A stretch of DNA of 64,000 nucleotides from Rhodospirillaceae bacterium (GCA_947476695.1 CANJRD010000008.1:1-64000); one strand, 5' to 3'; shown: positions 44,823 to 53,607, counted from the first letter of the stretch. A program made the numbers and translations. Notes: generated by a model from the sequence alone, not told the origin.

Positions 44823-45002
44823 TTACTCATGCGTCTCAGTGCGAGTGACGCTGCTCGAACGCGTCGAGCCATCGTCGGAACGGGTCACTGTACGTTCAGT
44901 CGTCGAGACCGAGCGCGGCTCGTCATGGCCGCAGGCGGACACGACCAGCGGCCCAAGGGTCAGGGCCAGCACAGTCACAAACTTCATGCGATTGGTCGTC
45001 AT
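44823..45002 (-). CDS. Small Ser/Thr-rich lipoprotein (59 residues)
   Basis: The ATG at 45002 has CGGAG nine bases upstream. The signal ends in a lipobox-like LVVSAC, with FVTVLALTLGP as hydrophobic core. The mature part is a short Ser/Thr/Arg tail with repeated TERTVTRSDDGSTRSSS and TRTE units. It lies 15 bp after the next exported Ser/Thr-rich gene and shares its SDGT/TRET-type phrases, so both are probably one transcript and related in origin. Function unknown. Confidence 0.65.
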   Translation of the reverse strand: MTTNRMKFVTVLALTLGPLVVSACGHDEPRSVSTTERTVTRSDDGSTRSSSVTRTETHE

Positions 45003-45017
45003 GTTGGTTCTCCGGTC

Positions 45018-45380
45018 TTAACGTTGGATGGTGGTCGTGGACGTCGTCTCGGAAGTCGTGCCGCCGGTGATGCCCGGTTGCACGGTTTCCCGCGTCGTCG
45101 TGGTCGAAGAGCCATCCGGCGTCACCGTCCGCGAACGGCTGGTAGCAGCAACGCCACCACTGCTGTTCTGACGCACGGTTTCACGCGTATGCGTTTCCGT
45201 ACCGTCGGAATTGTAAATCTGCGAACGGGTGGTCGACTGGGTAACGGTATCGCCTGGCGCCGGAACGATCGGCGCTGCCGGGGTGATAACGGTCTTTTCT
45301 TCGATGATCCGCGTCTGTGCAAACGCGCCGCTCGACATCAACGCAAGCGCGGCAGCGCCTGCCAAAAGAATTCGTGTCAT
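45018..45380 (-). CDS. Exported Thr/Ser-rich repetitive protein
   Basis: 120 residues from the ATG at 45380; the ATG at 45395 is an alternative. A signal peptide (ILLAGAAALALMSSGAFAQT) is followed by a low-complexity chain with RSQIYNSDGTETHTRETVRQ, SRSRTVTPDGSSTTTTRETV and GTTSETTSTTTIQR. These are three loose copies of an RSxxxxxDGTxTxTRETV unit. Such chains are usually unstructured or surface-exposed. The same unit recurs in the small lipoprotein encoded downstream. No function recognised. Confidence 0.7.
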   Translation of the reverse strand: MTRILLAGAAALALMSSGAFAQTRIIEEKTVITPAAPIVPAPGDTVTQSTTRSQIYNSDGTETHTRETVRQNSSGGVAATSRSRTVTPDGSSTTTTRETVQPGITGGTTSETTSTTTIQR

Positions 45381-45534
45381 TGTCTTCTGCTCCATGGCTG
45401 CTGGTCTTGGTCACGCCCCAGCGAACTATCAAGGAACGAGGAAGACGGGAGAAAGGTCCCGGCGCGCTACGTCATTGCACGCATCCTGTGGCAAACGTGC
45501 CGAAGAGACAGCGACCCTGACTTCAGTTTCGCAA

Positions 45535-47049
45535 CTACTGCGGTTCAAAGGCTTCCAGTAGCGGATAGGGCCGTAGCGAAGCGCGCCGCTGAACCGTACC
45601 GTCCTTAGCGACTTGCGCGATGGGAATGGACTCAGGCGCCTTCCCGCGCTCGACCCAATTCTCCAGTGCCGCGATGGGATCGAACTGATCGGGGCCTGGC
45701 GACGGCATTTCCCAACAGTGACCCGCGCCGGCAATCATGAACAGCCGAACAAACCGCTGTAGATTGTCGAGCCCCCCGGCGGCTTTCGCCGCGTCCTCGT
45801 AGTACGTCACCGTGCGTTCAGGCAGGACGACCGGGTCGGCCCAGCCCTGATACATGATCATCTTGCCGCCCGCCTTCTGGAAGGGCGCGAGATTGGGGTC
45901 GGTCGCGTCGAAGGCGCCGGCACGCGCCGCCAGTCGCGGCGGATCGCGATCGAAGTCGAAACTCTTCGCATCGCGCGGAGGATTGGGTTCGTTCGGCGCG
46001 AATGCCATCTTCAGATAGTCACGGCCCAGATCCATGCCGACCGCCCGGCTGCGCGGCGTTCCGGTCAGCCATACCGGCCAATACGGCTCGGAGCCCAAAG
46101 GCGTGCCGGTATACAGGCGTTGGCCTTTGGTGTTCGAGGGGCCAGCGTAGAAAGCGGCGACCGTTCCGCGTTCCGCGTCCGTAAAGCAATCCGGCGTGTT
46201 CTGAGCGGGCGCGCAATGGGGCAGCTTCTTGGCGTCGAACGTGCAAGCGCGGGAATCGGTGATGACCACATGCTGTGGATCCGTCACCGCGGTGCATTGA
46301 CGCAGTACTTCCGCATGCAGCCGCCCCAGCTTGGCATTGAAGTCTGGCCCGATAATGAGTGAGCCGTCCGCCGCGATATTCTTTTGGAGAATCCACGTGC
46401 CGTAGAGTCCCCCGTTGTGCGTCAGATGCAGCACAGGCGCTCCGGCCAGGATGCCGTCGAACATCTTCGGATAGCGCTGCGCCGCCATCAGCGCCATGCG
46501 TCCGCCGTTTGAGCACCCGGCGAAATAGGAACGCTTCGGCGCGCGGCCATAGAACGCCTGTACGATCTTCGTCCCCGTGTCGTGCGCCAGCGGAATGCCG
46601 GTCTCCGCAAAGACCGCGAGCGCTTCCTCGTTGTTGACCGCCCATGACGCATCGCCCAGGTATCCACGATGACCGTTGTCGGTGACGATGGCGGCATAGC
46701 CGCGCTTCACGGCTTCGCCGATGGTGTTGGAGTAGCCCGCCTTGTCGGCGTCGAAGTCGCCGCAGAAGCCACCGCACCCAGCCTGATAGAACTTGCCGTT
46801 CCAGGCGGTTGTCGGCAGGCGCATTTGGAAGCGGATATGCGGCGCTGTCTCACCGGAGACACGGCAGTAAGCGGGAACCGCAGCGGCGGCCGGAACCAGA
46901 ACCGCCTCGCTGATCGTCAGACCCGTTGGCGATTGGGCCGCCAAACCCGCGCATTTCGCATCGTCGGCAGCCTGGGCGCTCACTGCGACGCCGGGTACGG
47001 CCAAGGTGACAACGGTGAGAATTGCGATCAGTCGGATAAGCACTGTCAT
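45535..47049 (-). CDS. Tannase/feruloyl esterase family hydrolase
   Basis: 504 residues from the ATG at 47049 (GGGGAGAAG upstream). A signal peptide (IAILTVVTLAVPGVAVSAQA) precedes the family pattern: YCRVSGETAPHIRFQMRLPT, then WNGKFYQAGCGGFCG, the nucleophile motif AGCSNGGRMALMAAQRYP, the acid near GWADPVVLPERTV, and the histidine in AGAGHCWEMPSPGPDQF. The Cys next to the catalytic Ser pairs with one beside the His in this family (the CS-D-HC motif). Members split ester bonds in tannins or feruloylated plant polymers outside the cytosol. This fits the nearby TonB receptors. Confidence 0.93.
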   Translation of the reverse strand: MTVLIRLIAILTVVTLAVPGVAVSAQAADDAKCAGLAAQSPTGLTISEAVLVPAAAAVPAYCRVSGETAPHIRFQMRLPTTAWNGKFYQAGCGGFCGDFDADKAGYSNTIGEAVKRGYAAIVTDNGHRGYLGDASWAVNNEEALAVFAETGIPLAHDTGTKIVQAFYGRAPKRSYFAGCSNGGRMALMAAQRYPKMFDGILAGAPVLHLTHNGGLYGTWILQKNIAADGSLIIGPDFNAKLGRLHAEVLRQCTAVTDPQHVVITDSRACTFDAKKLPHCAPAQNTPDCFTDAERGTVAAFYAGPSNTKGQRLYTGTPLGSEPYWPVWLTGTPRSRAVGMDLGRDYLKMAFAPNEPNPPRDAKSFDFDRDPPRLAARAGAFDATDPNLAPFQKAGGKMIMYQGWADPVVLPERTVTYYEDAAKAAGGLDNLQRFVRLFMIAGAGHCWEMPSPGPDQFDPIAALENWVERGKAPESIPIAQVAKDGTVQRRASLRPYPLLEAFEPQ

Positions 47050-47202
47050 AGTCTTCTCCCCGGCGAAGTCGGCTATCGGAACGTCTCTAAAGTTCCCACG
47101 CACTTAAGAAAAAAAACAGTTGCAAGTAACAGGATTTCACCACAATCGCGCCGCGACGTCGCCGCAGTTATTGCGTTTCATACACAGAACAGGAGGACTG
47201 CC

Positions 47203-47433
47203 ATGAAACGCACGATTATCAGTGTTACCGCCCTCGCCGCTCTCGGCCTCGCGCTCACCGGCTGCGCCGATGACGGTTATTATGACCGCGGGTACACCAG
47301 CATGAGCGTCGGTGTTTCGTCGGGCGGCGGATATGGATATGGACACGGACCCCGCCGTGGTTGGCGCGATCGCGACGGCGACGGCGTGCCGAACCGCTAC
47401 GACGCCCGACCGAACAATCCGTACCGCGACTAA
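47203..47433 (+). CDS. Small lipoprotein with Asp-rich calcium-loop-like C-terminal tail
   Basis: 76 residues; AGGAGG lies eight bases before the ATG. A lipobox signal (ALAALGLALTGC) is followed by a Gly/Tyr-rich middle and the tail RDRDGDGVPNRYDARPNNPY. DxDxDGVPNxxD resembles thrombospondin type 3 repeats that bind calcium. The same tail ends the protein at 50.7-51.1 kb. Many small GC-rich-genome lipoproteins share this build; function unknown. Confidence 0.8.
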   Translation: MKRTIISVTALAALGLALTGCADDGYYDRGYTSMSVGVSSGGGYGYGHGPRRGWRDRDGDGVPNRYDARPNNPYRD

Positions 47434-47445
47434 TCTCTGCGACAG

Positions 47446-47476
47446 AAGGGGCGGTCCCTCACGACCGCCCCTTTTT
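47446..47476 (+). terminator. Terminator of the small lipoprotein gene
   Basis: AAGGGGCGGTC and its perfect complement around CCTCAC, then TTTTT. Confidence 0.88.
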
Positions 47477-47533
47477 GCGCCCCCGTCAAAAGCCGGCTAA
47501 CCTGATCGTCGTTCCCAGCGGGGAGAAGCGGCG

Positions 47534-47910
47534 ATGTCCCTTATCCTGAACATCATCTGGCTGATTTGCGGCGGCTTGCCGATGGCCCTTGGTTGGCTGA
47601 TCGCCGCCGCCATCATATGGCCATCACCATCATTGGCCTGCCTTGGGCGCCGGCCGCGTTGCGTATCGCGGGCTATACGCTTCTCCCCTTCGGGCAAACG
47701 GTGATCGATGCGCCAAGCGCAGGCGCGTTGAGTTTCCTGGGCAATATCGTGTGGTTCGTTCTGGCCGGATGGTGGCTGGCGCTGGACCACCTGTTTCTGG
47801 CCGCGCTGCTGGCGATCACTATCGTCGGCATCCCCTTCGCCTGGGCGCACCTGAAGTTGGCAGGCCTGAGCCTCGCGCCCGTCGGCAAGGTCGTCCTGCC
47901 GGTGAGCTAG
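47534..47910 (+). pseudogene. YccF-domain inner-membrane protein, frameshifted
   Basis: From the ATG at 47534 (GGGGAGAAG upstream) the frame reads SLILNIIWLICGGLPMALGW and continues as an open but nonsense frame past about 47615. The expected sense resumes in another frame as MAITIIGLPWAPAALRIAGY, LPFGQTVI, then WFVLAGWWLALDHLFLAALL and IVGIPFAWAHLKLAGLSLAP to the TAG at 47910. Together these make the whole YccF pattern with its repeated IIGIP / LPFG motifs. A 2-base insertion or 1-base loss in a GCC/CAT-rich stretch explains the break. Its stop overlaps that of the nucleotide-transporter gene. Confidence 0.75.
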
Positions 47911-49250
47911 TCTTCAGCCTGCTTGGCGCGCAGCCTTTCGTAGCTGCGCCCCAGACCCCAGGATACGCCAGCCCATAGCGCAGACACGCTGATCGCGATG
48001 CCCACGGCTGGCACGATGGAAATTCCCATCGCGCGCAGACCCGTCTGCATCCAGGCCGCCGTCAGATCGCCGAGGCGATAGACCACCGTGTCGATCACGT
48101 TCTTCGCCTTGTAGCGGCTTTCCTGATCGATCACGGTGAACAGCATCTCGCGGCTGGTCCGCGCGATGGCGTATTGCGTCACGCGCTGGATGCCGCGCGC
48201 GGTTTGTACCATTACCAGCGTCGGCGCGACGGCGATGCCCGCACAGGCGGCGATCATGATGACCGGCGTCAGGACGAGGCTGGCGGTTACCCCGAAGCGG
48301 TGCACGAATCCGCGCAACCCGAAGATGAGCACGGCGAGGGTGGCGAGATTGACATAGAGATCGACGTCGGCGAACGCGACCGTGCGGCTCTCGAGATCGG
48401 TGTAGGCCTTGGAGATCAGGTCGACCTGCATGAACACAAGGAACGTGGCGATCCAGGTCATCAGCACCATGAACGCCGCCTGGCCCATCATGAAGGGCGA
48501 GCTGAACAACAGCTTGAACCCACGGAAAGGGTTACCCGGCAAAGCGTGATCGAGGGTCGTGCGCTGGCTGTCGCCCCCATGCGCCCGCAACCGCGCCTTC
48601 TCGCGCATGACCATGTGCACCAGCGCGACTATCAGCAGGAACCCGGCCGCCGCGACCAGCAGCAGGCCGCCCACGCCGATGATGCCGACGAACACCTTGG
48701 TGATAATCGGGCCCAGGATCGCGCCGGTACTGCTGCCGGCCTGGATAAAGGGAAATAGGCGTTTGGCCTGCGCGTCGGTGAAGGTGTCCGTCATCAACGT
48801 CCAGAACACGGAGATGATGATCAGGTTCATCACGCTGAACCACCAATAGAAGGACGCGGCGACCCAGCGGTTCTGCGGCATCGTCTCGAACAGGCCGTAG
48901 AAGATCACGATGCACACGACCATCAGCCAGAACACGCCCGGCAGCAGGTGTTGCAGCTTGGCACGCGCCGCGATCGAGCTATAGATCGGCGCGCAGATCA
49001 TCGCGATGAAGAACGTGCCTGTGAAAAGATTCTGCAGCTGATCGACACCGAACACCGTCGACATGGTGTCGCGTACCGGACGCAGGATGTAATACGCCGC
49101 GAACAGCACGAAATGGCAGACGAAGGCGACCGCTACCGCGCGGGCTTCGTGAGGCTCCACCTCGACGGCGCGACTGAGTACACGATGCAGCCATCCGTAG
49201 TCGGCGGACTCCGATGCGGTCGATTCGGGCGCGGGCGGCGGGGCTGTCAC
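47907..49250 (-). CDS. NTP/NDP exchange transporter family protein (Npt/NTT-like)
   Basis: 447 residues with 12 predicted spans and a hydrophilic N-terminal 25 residues. Family signs: FVCHFVLFAAYYILRPVRDT in the first span, WVAASFYWWFSVMNLIIISV, then FPFIQAGSSTGAILGPIITK, and the end RYKAKNVIDTVVYRLGDLTA. Close relatives are annotated as Npt1/Npt2 nucleotide transporters, best known from obligate intracellular bacteria. Distant members in free-living bacteria probably carry other substrates, so ATP/ADP exchange is not claimed. Monocistronic. Confidence 0.85.
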   Translation of the reverse strand: MTAPPPAPESTASESADYGWLHRVLSRAVEVEPHEARAVAVAFVCHFVLFAAYYILRPVRDTMSTVFGVDQLQNLFTGTFFIAMICAPIYSSIAARAKLQHLLPGVFWLMVVCIVIFYGLFETMPQNRWVAASFYWWFSVMNLIIISVFWTLMTDTFTDAQAKRLFPFIQAGSSTGAILGPIITKVFVGIIGVGGLLLVAAAGFLLIVALVHMVMREKARLRAHGGDSQRTTLDHALPGNPFRGFKLLFSSPFMMGQAAFMVLMTWIATFLVFMQVDLISKAYTDLESRTVAFADVDLYVNLATLAVLIFGLRGFVHRFGVTASLVLTPVIMIAACAGIAVAPTLVMVQTARGIQRVTQYAIARTSREMLFTVIDQESRYKAKNVIDTVVYRLGDLTAAWMQTGLRAMGISIVPAVGIAISVSALWAGVSWGLGRSYERLRAKQAED

Positions 49251-49452
49251 GAACAGGGCTCTTGATACATTTGGCGTAGTCTAACCCGTGCGACGGAAAA
49301 GGTCGTGCCCTTGCGCGTCCGCGGCGGATCTACAGTCGCGGCCTAGGGTCACCCCCTGATACGCAAGGCATGTGTGCTGGACAAGTACGCCGGTCGAAGG
49401 CACAAACCGCGACACGAGGCCGCCCCGGGCCGCCCCCAAGAAAGTCCCTCTT

Positions 49453-50652
49453 ATGTCCACCAGTTTCGCCCGGATCGCTGTCGTGCTGGGACTCTTGTCC
49501 GCCGTCGGCCCCTTCGCGATCGATATGTACATCCCGGCGCTGCCGACCATCGTGGCCGACCTCCACACGACCACGGCCGCGGCACAGCTGACCCTGACGG
49601 TATTCTTTATCGGCTTCGGCATCTGCCAGCTGATCTACGGCCCGGTGTCCGACATGGTCGGCCGTAAGCCGCCGCTTTATTTCGGACTGGTTTGCTTCCT
49701 CGCGGGCTCGGTCGGCTGCGCGCTCGCGCCCAGCATCGGCGTCCTGATCGCCTTCCGGCTGGTGCAGGGCATTGGCGCCTCTGCGGTGATGGTGATCCCG
49801 CGCGCGGTGATTCGCGACCTTCATACCGGCGTCGAAGCCGCCCGGCTGATGTCGATGGTGATGCTGGTATTCAGCGTGTCGCCGATCCTGGCGCCGCTCG
49901 CGGGCAGCATGCTGATCGTGCCGTTCGGCTGGCGGGCCGTGTTCGTGGCCGTGGTCGTGGCGACCGCCGTCGCACTGGTCATGATCGCCGCCTTCCTGCC
50001 CGAGACCCGTCCGCCGGAGCAGCGCGTGAAGGTCAGCTTGGGCAGCGTGCTGACCGGCTTTGCCGTGCTGTTCCGCGACGCCCGCTTCCTCGGCCTGACG
50101 TTCATCGGCGGCTTCGGGATGTGCAGCTTCTTCGCCTTCATCTCCAGCGCGTCGTTCATCTACATGGACCATTTCGGCCTGACGCCGACCGAGTTCAGCC
50201 TCGCCTTCGCCTTCAATGCGATCGGCTTTTTCGCCGCCTCGCAGTTCTCGGGCTATTTCGCGGAACGCTTTGGACTGGCCCGGGTGGTCGGCACAGCGGT
50301 CGGCTTTTACGCCACGTTCGCCGTCATCCTGTTCGCCGTGACCGCCAGCGGCACGGATAGCTTCTGGGTGCTGGCAGCGCTGCTGTTCCCGACCTTCGCC
50401 GCCCTTGGGCTTGTCATCCCCACCTCGATGGTCCTGGCGCTGGACCGTCACGGCAGCATCGCCGGCATGGCCTCCGCCTTAGGCGGCACCCTTCAGATGG
50501 TTGCCGGCGGTCTCTTGATCGCCCTGGTCAGCGCCTTCTTCGACGGCACGGCTCTCCCCATGACGTTGGCCATCGCGGCCTGCGCCCTGGCGGCCAGTCT
50601 CCTCACCTTCCTCACGCTCGGCCGCGGCGCCGCGGTCGTAATCGCCGACTAG
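49453..50652 (+). CDS. Bcr/CflA-family multidrug efflux MFS transporter
   Basis: 399 residues from the ATG at 49453; the frame is open for 27 codons upstream without homology. Twelve spans. Diagnostic segments are GPFAIDMYIPALPTIVADLH in helix 1, FFIGFGICQLIYGPVSDMVG with RKPPLYFG (motif A), FRLVQGIGASAVMVIPRAVI in helix 4, and SVSPILAPLAGSML (motif C). Likely a proton-drug antiporter. It is divergent from the NTT-like transporter with about 200 bp between start codons. Confidence 0.92.
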   Translation: MSTSFARIAVVLGLLSAVGPFAIDMYIPALPTIVADLHTTTAAAQLTLTVFFIGFGICQLIYGPVSDMVGRKPPLYFGLVCFLAGSVGCALAPSIGVLIAFRLVQGIGASAVMVIPRAVIRDLHTGVEAARLMSMVMLVFSVSPILAPLAGSMLIVPFGWRAVFVAVVVATAVALVMIAAFLPETRPPEQRVKVSLGSVLTGFAVLFRDARFLGLTFIGGFGMCSFFAFISSASFIYMDHFGLTPTEFSLAFAFNAIGFFAASQFSGYFAERFGLARVVGTAVGFYATFAVILFAVTASGTDSFWVLAALLFPTFAALGLVIPTSMVLALDRHGSIAGMASALGGTLQMVAGGLLIALVSAFFDGTALPMTLAIAACALAASLLTFLTLGRGAAVVIAD

Positions 50653-50665
50653 CCAAATGCAAGAT

Positions 50666-50692
50666 CGCCCCGCCGACTGTGTCGGCGGGGCG
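50666..50692. terminator. Hairpin between the MFS gene and the Asp-tail gene
   Basis: CGCCCCGCCGAC with its perfect complement around TGT, between convergent genes; no T-run follows, so strength is unclear. Confidence 0.6.
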
Positions 50693-50720
50693 CCCTAGTT
50701 CGAGTCCGAATCGCTAGCGT

Positions 50721-51056
50721 TTAGCGGCGATACGGGTTGTTCGGACGATCGTCGTAGCGGTTCGGCACGCCGTCACGATCGTTGTCGCGCAGCCAGCCCA
50801 TGTTGCGTTCGCGGCCGCGGCGGTGGTCGCGGTAGACATCGCGATAACGGCTACGGTATTCGCGATGCTCGCGGGCGTTACGCCACTTATGCCAACGGCG
50901 ATTGTTGTCGTAATAGCCGTCGCTGTAAGCGAAAGCGACGTCGCCCGTGTTGAAGCTGAAGCTAAAGGCGTCTTGAGCGGCAGCCGGCTGCCGCACCGAG
51001 AGCGAAACGCCCATGGTGACGGCAATGGCGGCGGCACCCATAAGGATCTTTTTCAT
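50721..51056 (-). CDS. Exported basic protein with Asp-rich C-terminal tail
   Basis: 111 residues; AAGGAGC lies nine bases before the ATG. A signal peptide (MKKILMGAAAIAVTMGVSLS) precedes FSFSFNTGDVAFAYSDGYYD, a basic Arg/His/Tyr-rich middle (HREYRSRYRDVYRDHRRGRE), and the tail DNDRDGVPNRYDDRPNNPYR. The tail is nearly identical to that of the lipoprotein at 47.2 kb. Resembles small YXWGXW-like exported proteins of unknown role. Confidence 0.8.
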   Translation of the reverse strand: MKKILMGAAAIAVTMGVSLSVRQPAAAQDAFSFSFNTGDVAFAYSDGYYDNNRRWHKWRNAREHREYRSRYRDVYRDHRRGRERNMGWLRDNDRDGVPNRYDDRPNNPYRR

Positions 51057-51363
51057 GACTTGTGCTCCTTGCAGAACTTGCGGAACGCTTGCGATTAACG
51101 CTCCCGGTCTTGAAACGATGGTGTGCGATCAGAGTTGCGTGACCCCGACAACGATTAGTGGAATAACCGTCTGGGCTCGCACTTCAGACTTGGTGTCGGC
51201 TTCGACACCCCTTCTCGCCGCCACACCCGCTGCCGGTCGTTCTGCGGGCTTCTCAAGAACATAACGCTGCAATAGGGCCGCTCAGCGGCGCCTGTATGAC
51301 GAGAATGTGCTCGTTGTGTAATCGTGGCGGAGGGGTCGCCACGCGCACAAAAGTCACAAGTGA
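51057..51363. other. Intergenic region without a recognised gene
   Basis: About 300 bp upstream of the Asp-tail gene and past the end of the flavoenzyme gene. It should hold the promoter of the former; no distinct motif or coding signal seen. Confidence 0.4.
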
Positions 51364-51395
51364 AAAGGGCGCCGCATGCAAATGCGACGCCCTTT
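51364..51395 (-). terminator. Terminator of the flavoenzyme gene
   Basis: AAAGGGCG-CGCAT inverted repeat with two small mismatches around GCAA, 21 bp beyond the stop, with TTTTC following on the minus strand. Confidence 0.75.
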
Positions 51396-51416
51396 CAACG
51401 CGGCCATGTGGATGGA

Positions 51417-52913
51417 TCAGGCCTTTCGAGGCCGGATATTGGCGTTGAGGTGGAAGAAGTTGGTGGGGTCGTACTTGGTCTTGGCGTCCACCAGACGCTC
51501 ATAGTTGCCGCGGTAATTATCGCGAATCTGCTTCTCGCCCTCGTCCGTTGTCTGGTTGATGTAGAACCCACCGTCGCTGTACGGCAGCAAGGCGGCATGG
51601 CTCTCGCGGCAGAACTTCATCAATCCCTGCCCTTCGCTTTTCTCGATCCAGTCGGCGCTGGTGCTCAGCTGATAGGGCGCATCGCGGTGCGCATAGGCGG
51701 TCGCGTTCTCCGGGATGCGGCCGGAGACGCCGCCCTGCGACCCGATCGACATGCTGGTGCGCGCCGGCGGCCCGTCGCCGCGCATAAAGGTCTTCACCAA
51801 CGCTTCCGGCAGCTTCGGATCGACGTGATTGAAGAAGGCGTAGCGCGAATAGAACTCGCGCCCCGCCGCGTTCTCATTATCGGCGCCCGCCTGCAGATCG
51901 GCATATCGGGCCTCGCCCACCCGCGCGTTGATCGGCTTCTTCGAGAACTTCGCAAGCGGCGCCAACTGGGCTTCCGCTTCCTTCTGCGAGCCGATGAAGG
52001 TGCCGGAGATCGACACGGTCGGCGCGCCTTCCGCACCGCGGCGCATACCGGCGCCGGCGACCATGTCGTCCGAAGCCTGATCGTTGAAGTCGAAATAGAA
52101 TTTGAACACGTCGACCGCATCGGCCATCGCGTAGGTGTAGTTGAAGCTGGTTACGATGGGCGAAAGCTCGTGCAGCTGGAACTCGAACATCGTGACGATG
52201 CCGAAGTTGCCGCCGCCGCCGCGCACCGCCCAGAACAGGTCCGGATTTTCATTGGCATCCGCATGCAGGAGTTTTCCGTCCGCGGTGACCACGTCGACCG
52301 ACAACAGATTGTCGATGGAGAGACCGAACTTGCGCTGCAGACGGCCCTGCCCGCCGCCGGTGGTCAGCCCCCCGACGCCGGTATGCGAGACGTAGCCGGC
52401 GGTCGTCGCCAGGCCGTACTTCTCCGAGGCCCGGTCCAGACTGCGCAGCATGCTGCCGCCGTCGACGCGCGCGATCTTCTTGCCCGGATCGACGACCGTG
52501 GTGTTGTAAGGCCCCAGGTCGATGACGAGACCGCCGTCGCAGGTCGACTGGCCGGAATAGCTGTGACCGCCGCAACGCACGGCCGTCAGCAGATTGTGCC
52601 GACGGGCGAACTGCACGGCGCTGATGACATCGTTGTTGTCGGCGCAGCGCACGATCAGCGCCGGATGACGGTTGTTGAAACTGCCGTTCCAAATCTTGCG
52701 CGCGGTCTCGTAGTCCGCGCTGGTCGGCAGGATGACGCCGCCCTTGTTGTGCTTTTGCAGATCGGCGATGGCGGCCTCGTTGAGGGCCACCTTCTCGCCC
52801 TGGCTGCCGACAGCCTGGAAGTCGGCGGCGAAGCCATTGCCCGCCGGGAACGTCGAAGCTGCAAACACGCTCATCGCGGTGGTGAGCAGTTCGCGCCGTT
52901 TCATATAGATCAT
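51417..52913 (-). CDS. Tat-exported FAD-linked oxidase (BBE family)
   Basis: 498 residues. The first ATG (52913) has GGAGG at proper spacing. The twin-arginine signal KRRELLTTAMSVFAASTF is followed by an FAD-binding PCMH domain with LTAVRCGGHSYSGQSTCDGG, where His is the usual covalent FAD site. The second position, where 6-S-cysteinyl members have Cys, reads GYVSHTGVGGLTTGGGQG and lacks it, so single attachment is expected. The C-terminal BBE motif is DPTNFFHLNANIRPRK. Such enzymes oxidise sugars, alkaloids or phenolic alcohols with O2 or dye acceptors; substrate unknown. Confidence 0.92.
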   Translation of the reverse strand: MIYMKRRELLTTAMSVFAASTFPAGNGFAADFQAVGSQGEKVALNEAAIADLQKHNKGGVILPTSADYETARKIWNGSFNNRHPALIVRCADNNDVISAVQFARRHNLLTAVRCGGHSYSGQSTCDGGLVIDLGPYNTTVVDPGKKIARVDGGSMLRSLDRASEKYGLATTAGYVSHTGVGGLTTGGGQGRLQRKFGLSIDNLLSVDVVTADGKLLHADANENPDLFWAVRGGGGNFGIVTMFEFQLHELSPIVTSFNYTYAMADAVDVFKFYFDFNDQASDDMVAGAGMRRGAEGAPTVSISGTFIGSQKEAEAQLAPLAKFSKKPINARVGEARYADLQAGADNENAAGREFYSRYAFFNHVDPKLPEALVKTFMRGDGPPARTSMSIGSQGGVSGRIPENATAYAHRDAPYQLSTSADWIEKSEGQGLMKFCRESHAALLPYSDGGFYINQTTDEGEKQIRDNYRGNYERLVDAKTKYDPTNFFHLNANIRPRKA

Positions 52914-53055
52914 AGTGACCCTCCTTTGCGCCGTGCGGAAGATTGACGTGGGCGGGATCGGTAGGTAACCGCTCCCGGATGAGTCGTCCAGAAATATCAG
53001 ACACCTGCGCGCGGTCGCCCGCTAAGCTGGCCTCAGATTCGATGGGGGGAGACCA

Positions 53056-53607
53056 ATGAATCGTCGCTGCGCCTGGGCGGAGAATGATCCGCAGATGCAG
53101 GCCTATCACGATGACGAATGGGGCCGGCCGGAGCGCGACAGCCGCGCCCTATGGGAAAAGCTGATGCTCGACGGCTTCCAGGCAGGGCTCTCGTGGCAGA
53201 TCATCCTGCGCAAGCGCGACGCCTTCCGAAAGGCCTTCAAGGGCTTCGACCCGGTGAAGATCGCCAAGTTCACGGCCAAGGACGTCGACCGGCTGATGCA
53301 GGACGAAGGCATCGTCCGCAGCCGCGCCAAGATCGAAGCCGCCATCGGCAATGCGAAGGCCTATCTGGCCATGCAAAAAGCCGGCGAGGATTTCTCCGCG
53401 TTCGTCTGGGGCATGGCCGGGGGAAAGCCAATCCGCAATACCACCGGCAAGGTGCCCACCCAGACGCCGCTCTCCGAGGAAATGTCCAAGGCCCTCCGCA
53501 AGCGCGGCTTCAAATTCGTCGGCCCGGTGATCGTCTATGCCTGGATGCAGGCCGTGGGCATCGTCGACGACCACGTGGGCGACTGTCACCGCGCGAAGAA
53601 GCGTTAG
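53056..53607 (+). CDS. tag: DNA-3-methyladenine glycosylase I
   Basis: 183 residues, the usual size. RCAWAENDPQMQAYHDDEWG and GFQAGLSWQIILRKRDAFRK define the family, and the zinc ligands Cys5, His18, His173 and Cys177 are all present (DDHVGDCHR). It removes 3-methyladenine from alkylated DNA. The acidic residue at the catalytic Glu38-equivalent position appears as Asp (LMLDGFQ), a variant to note. GGGGGGAG precedes the ATG. The gene ends in a 4-bp overlap with the convergent SRPBCC gene. Confidence 0.96.
   Translation: MNRRCAWAENDPQMQAYHDDEWGRPERDSRALWEKLMLDGFQAGLSWQIILRKRDAFRKAFKGFDPVKIAKFTAKDVDRLMQDEGIVRSRAKIEAAIGNAKAYLAMQKAGEDFSAFVWGMAGGKPIRNTTGKVPTQTPLSEEMSKALRKRGFKFVGPVIVYAWMQAVGIVDDHVGDCHRAKKR

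Noticed and set aside
49330-50451. 373-residue minus-strand frame opposite the Bcr/CflA transporter
   Set aside because: Low-complexity Asp/Arg/Gly/His composition typical of antisense reading; the plus strand has transporter motifs.
51324-52946. 540-residue plus-strand frame opposite the flavoenzyme gene
   Set aside because: The minus strand carries clear FAD-oxidase motifs and a strong ribosome site; the plus frame is a GC-skew shadow.
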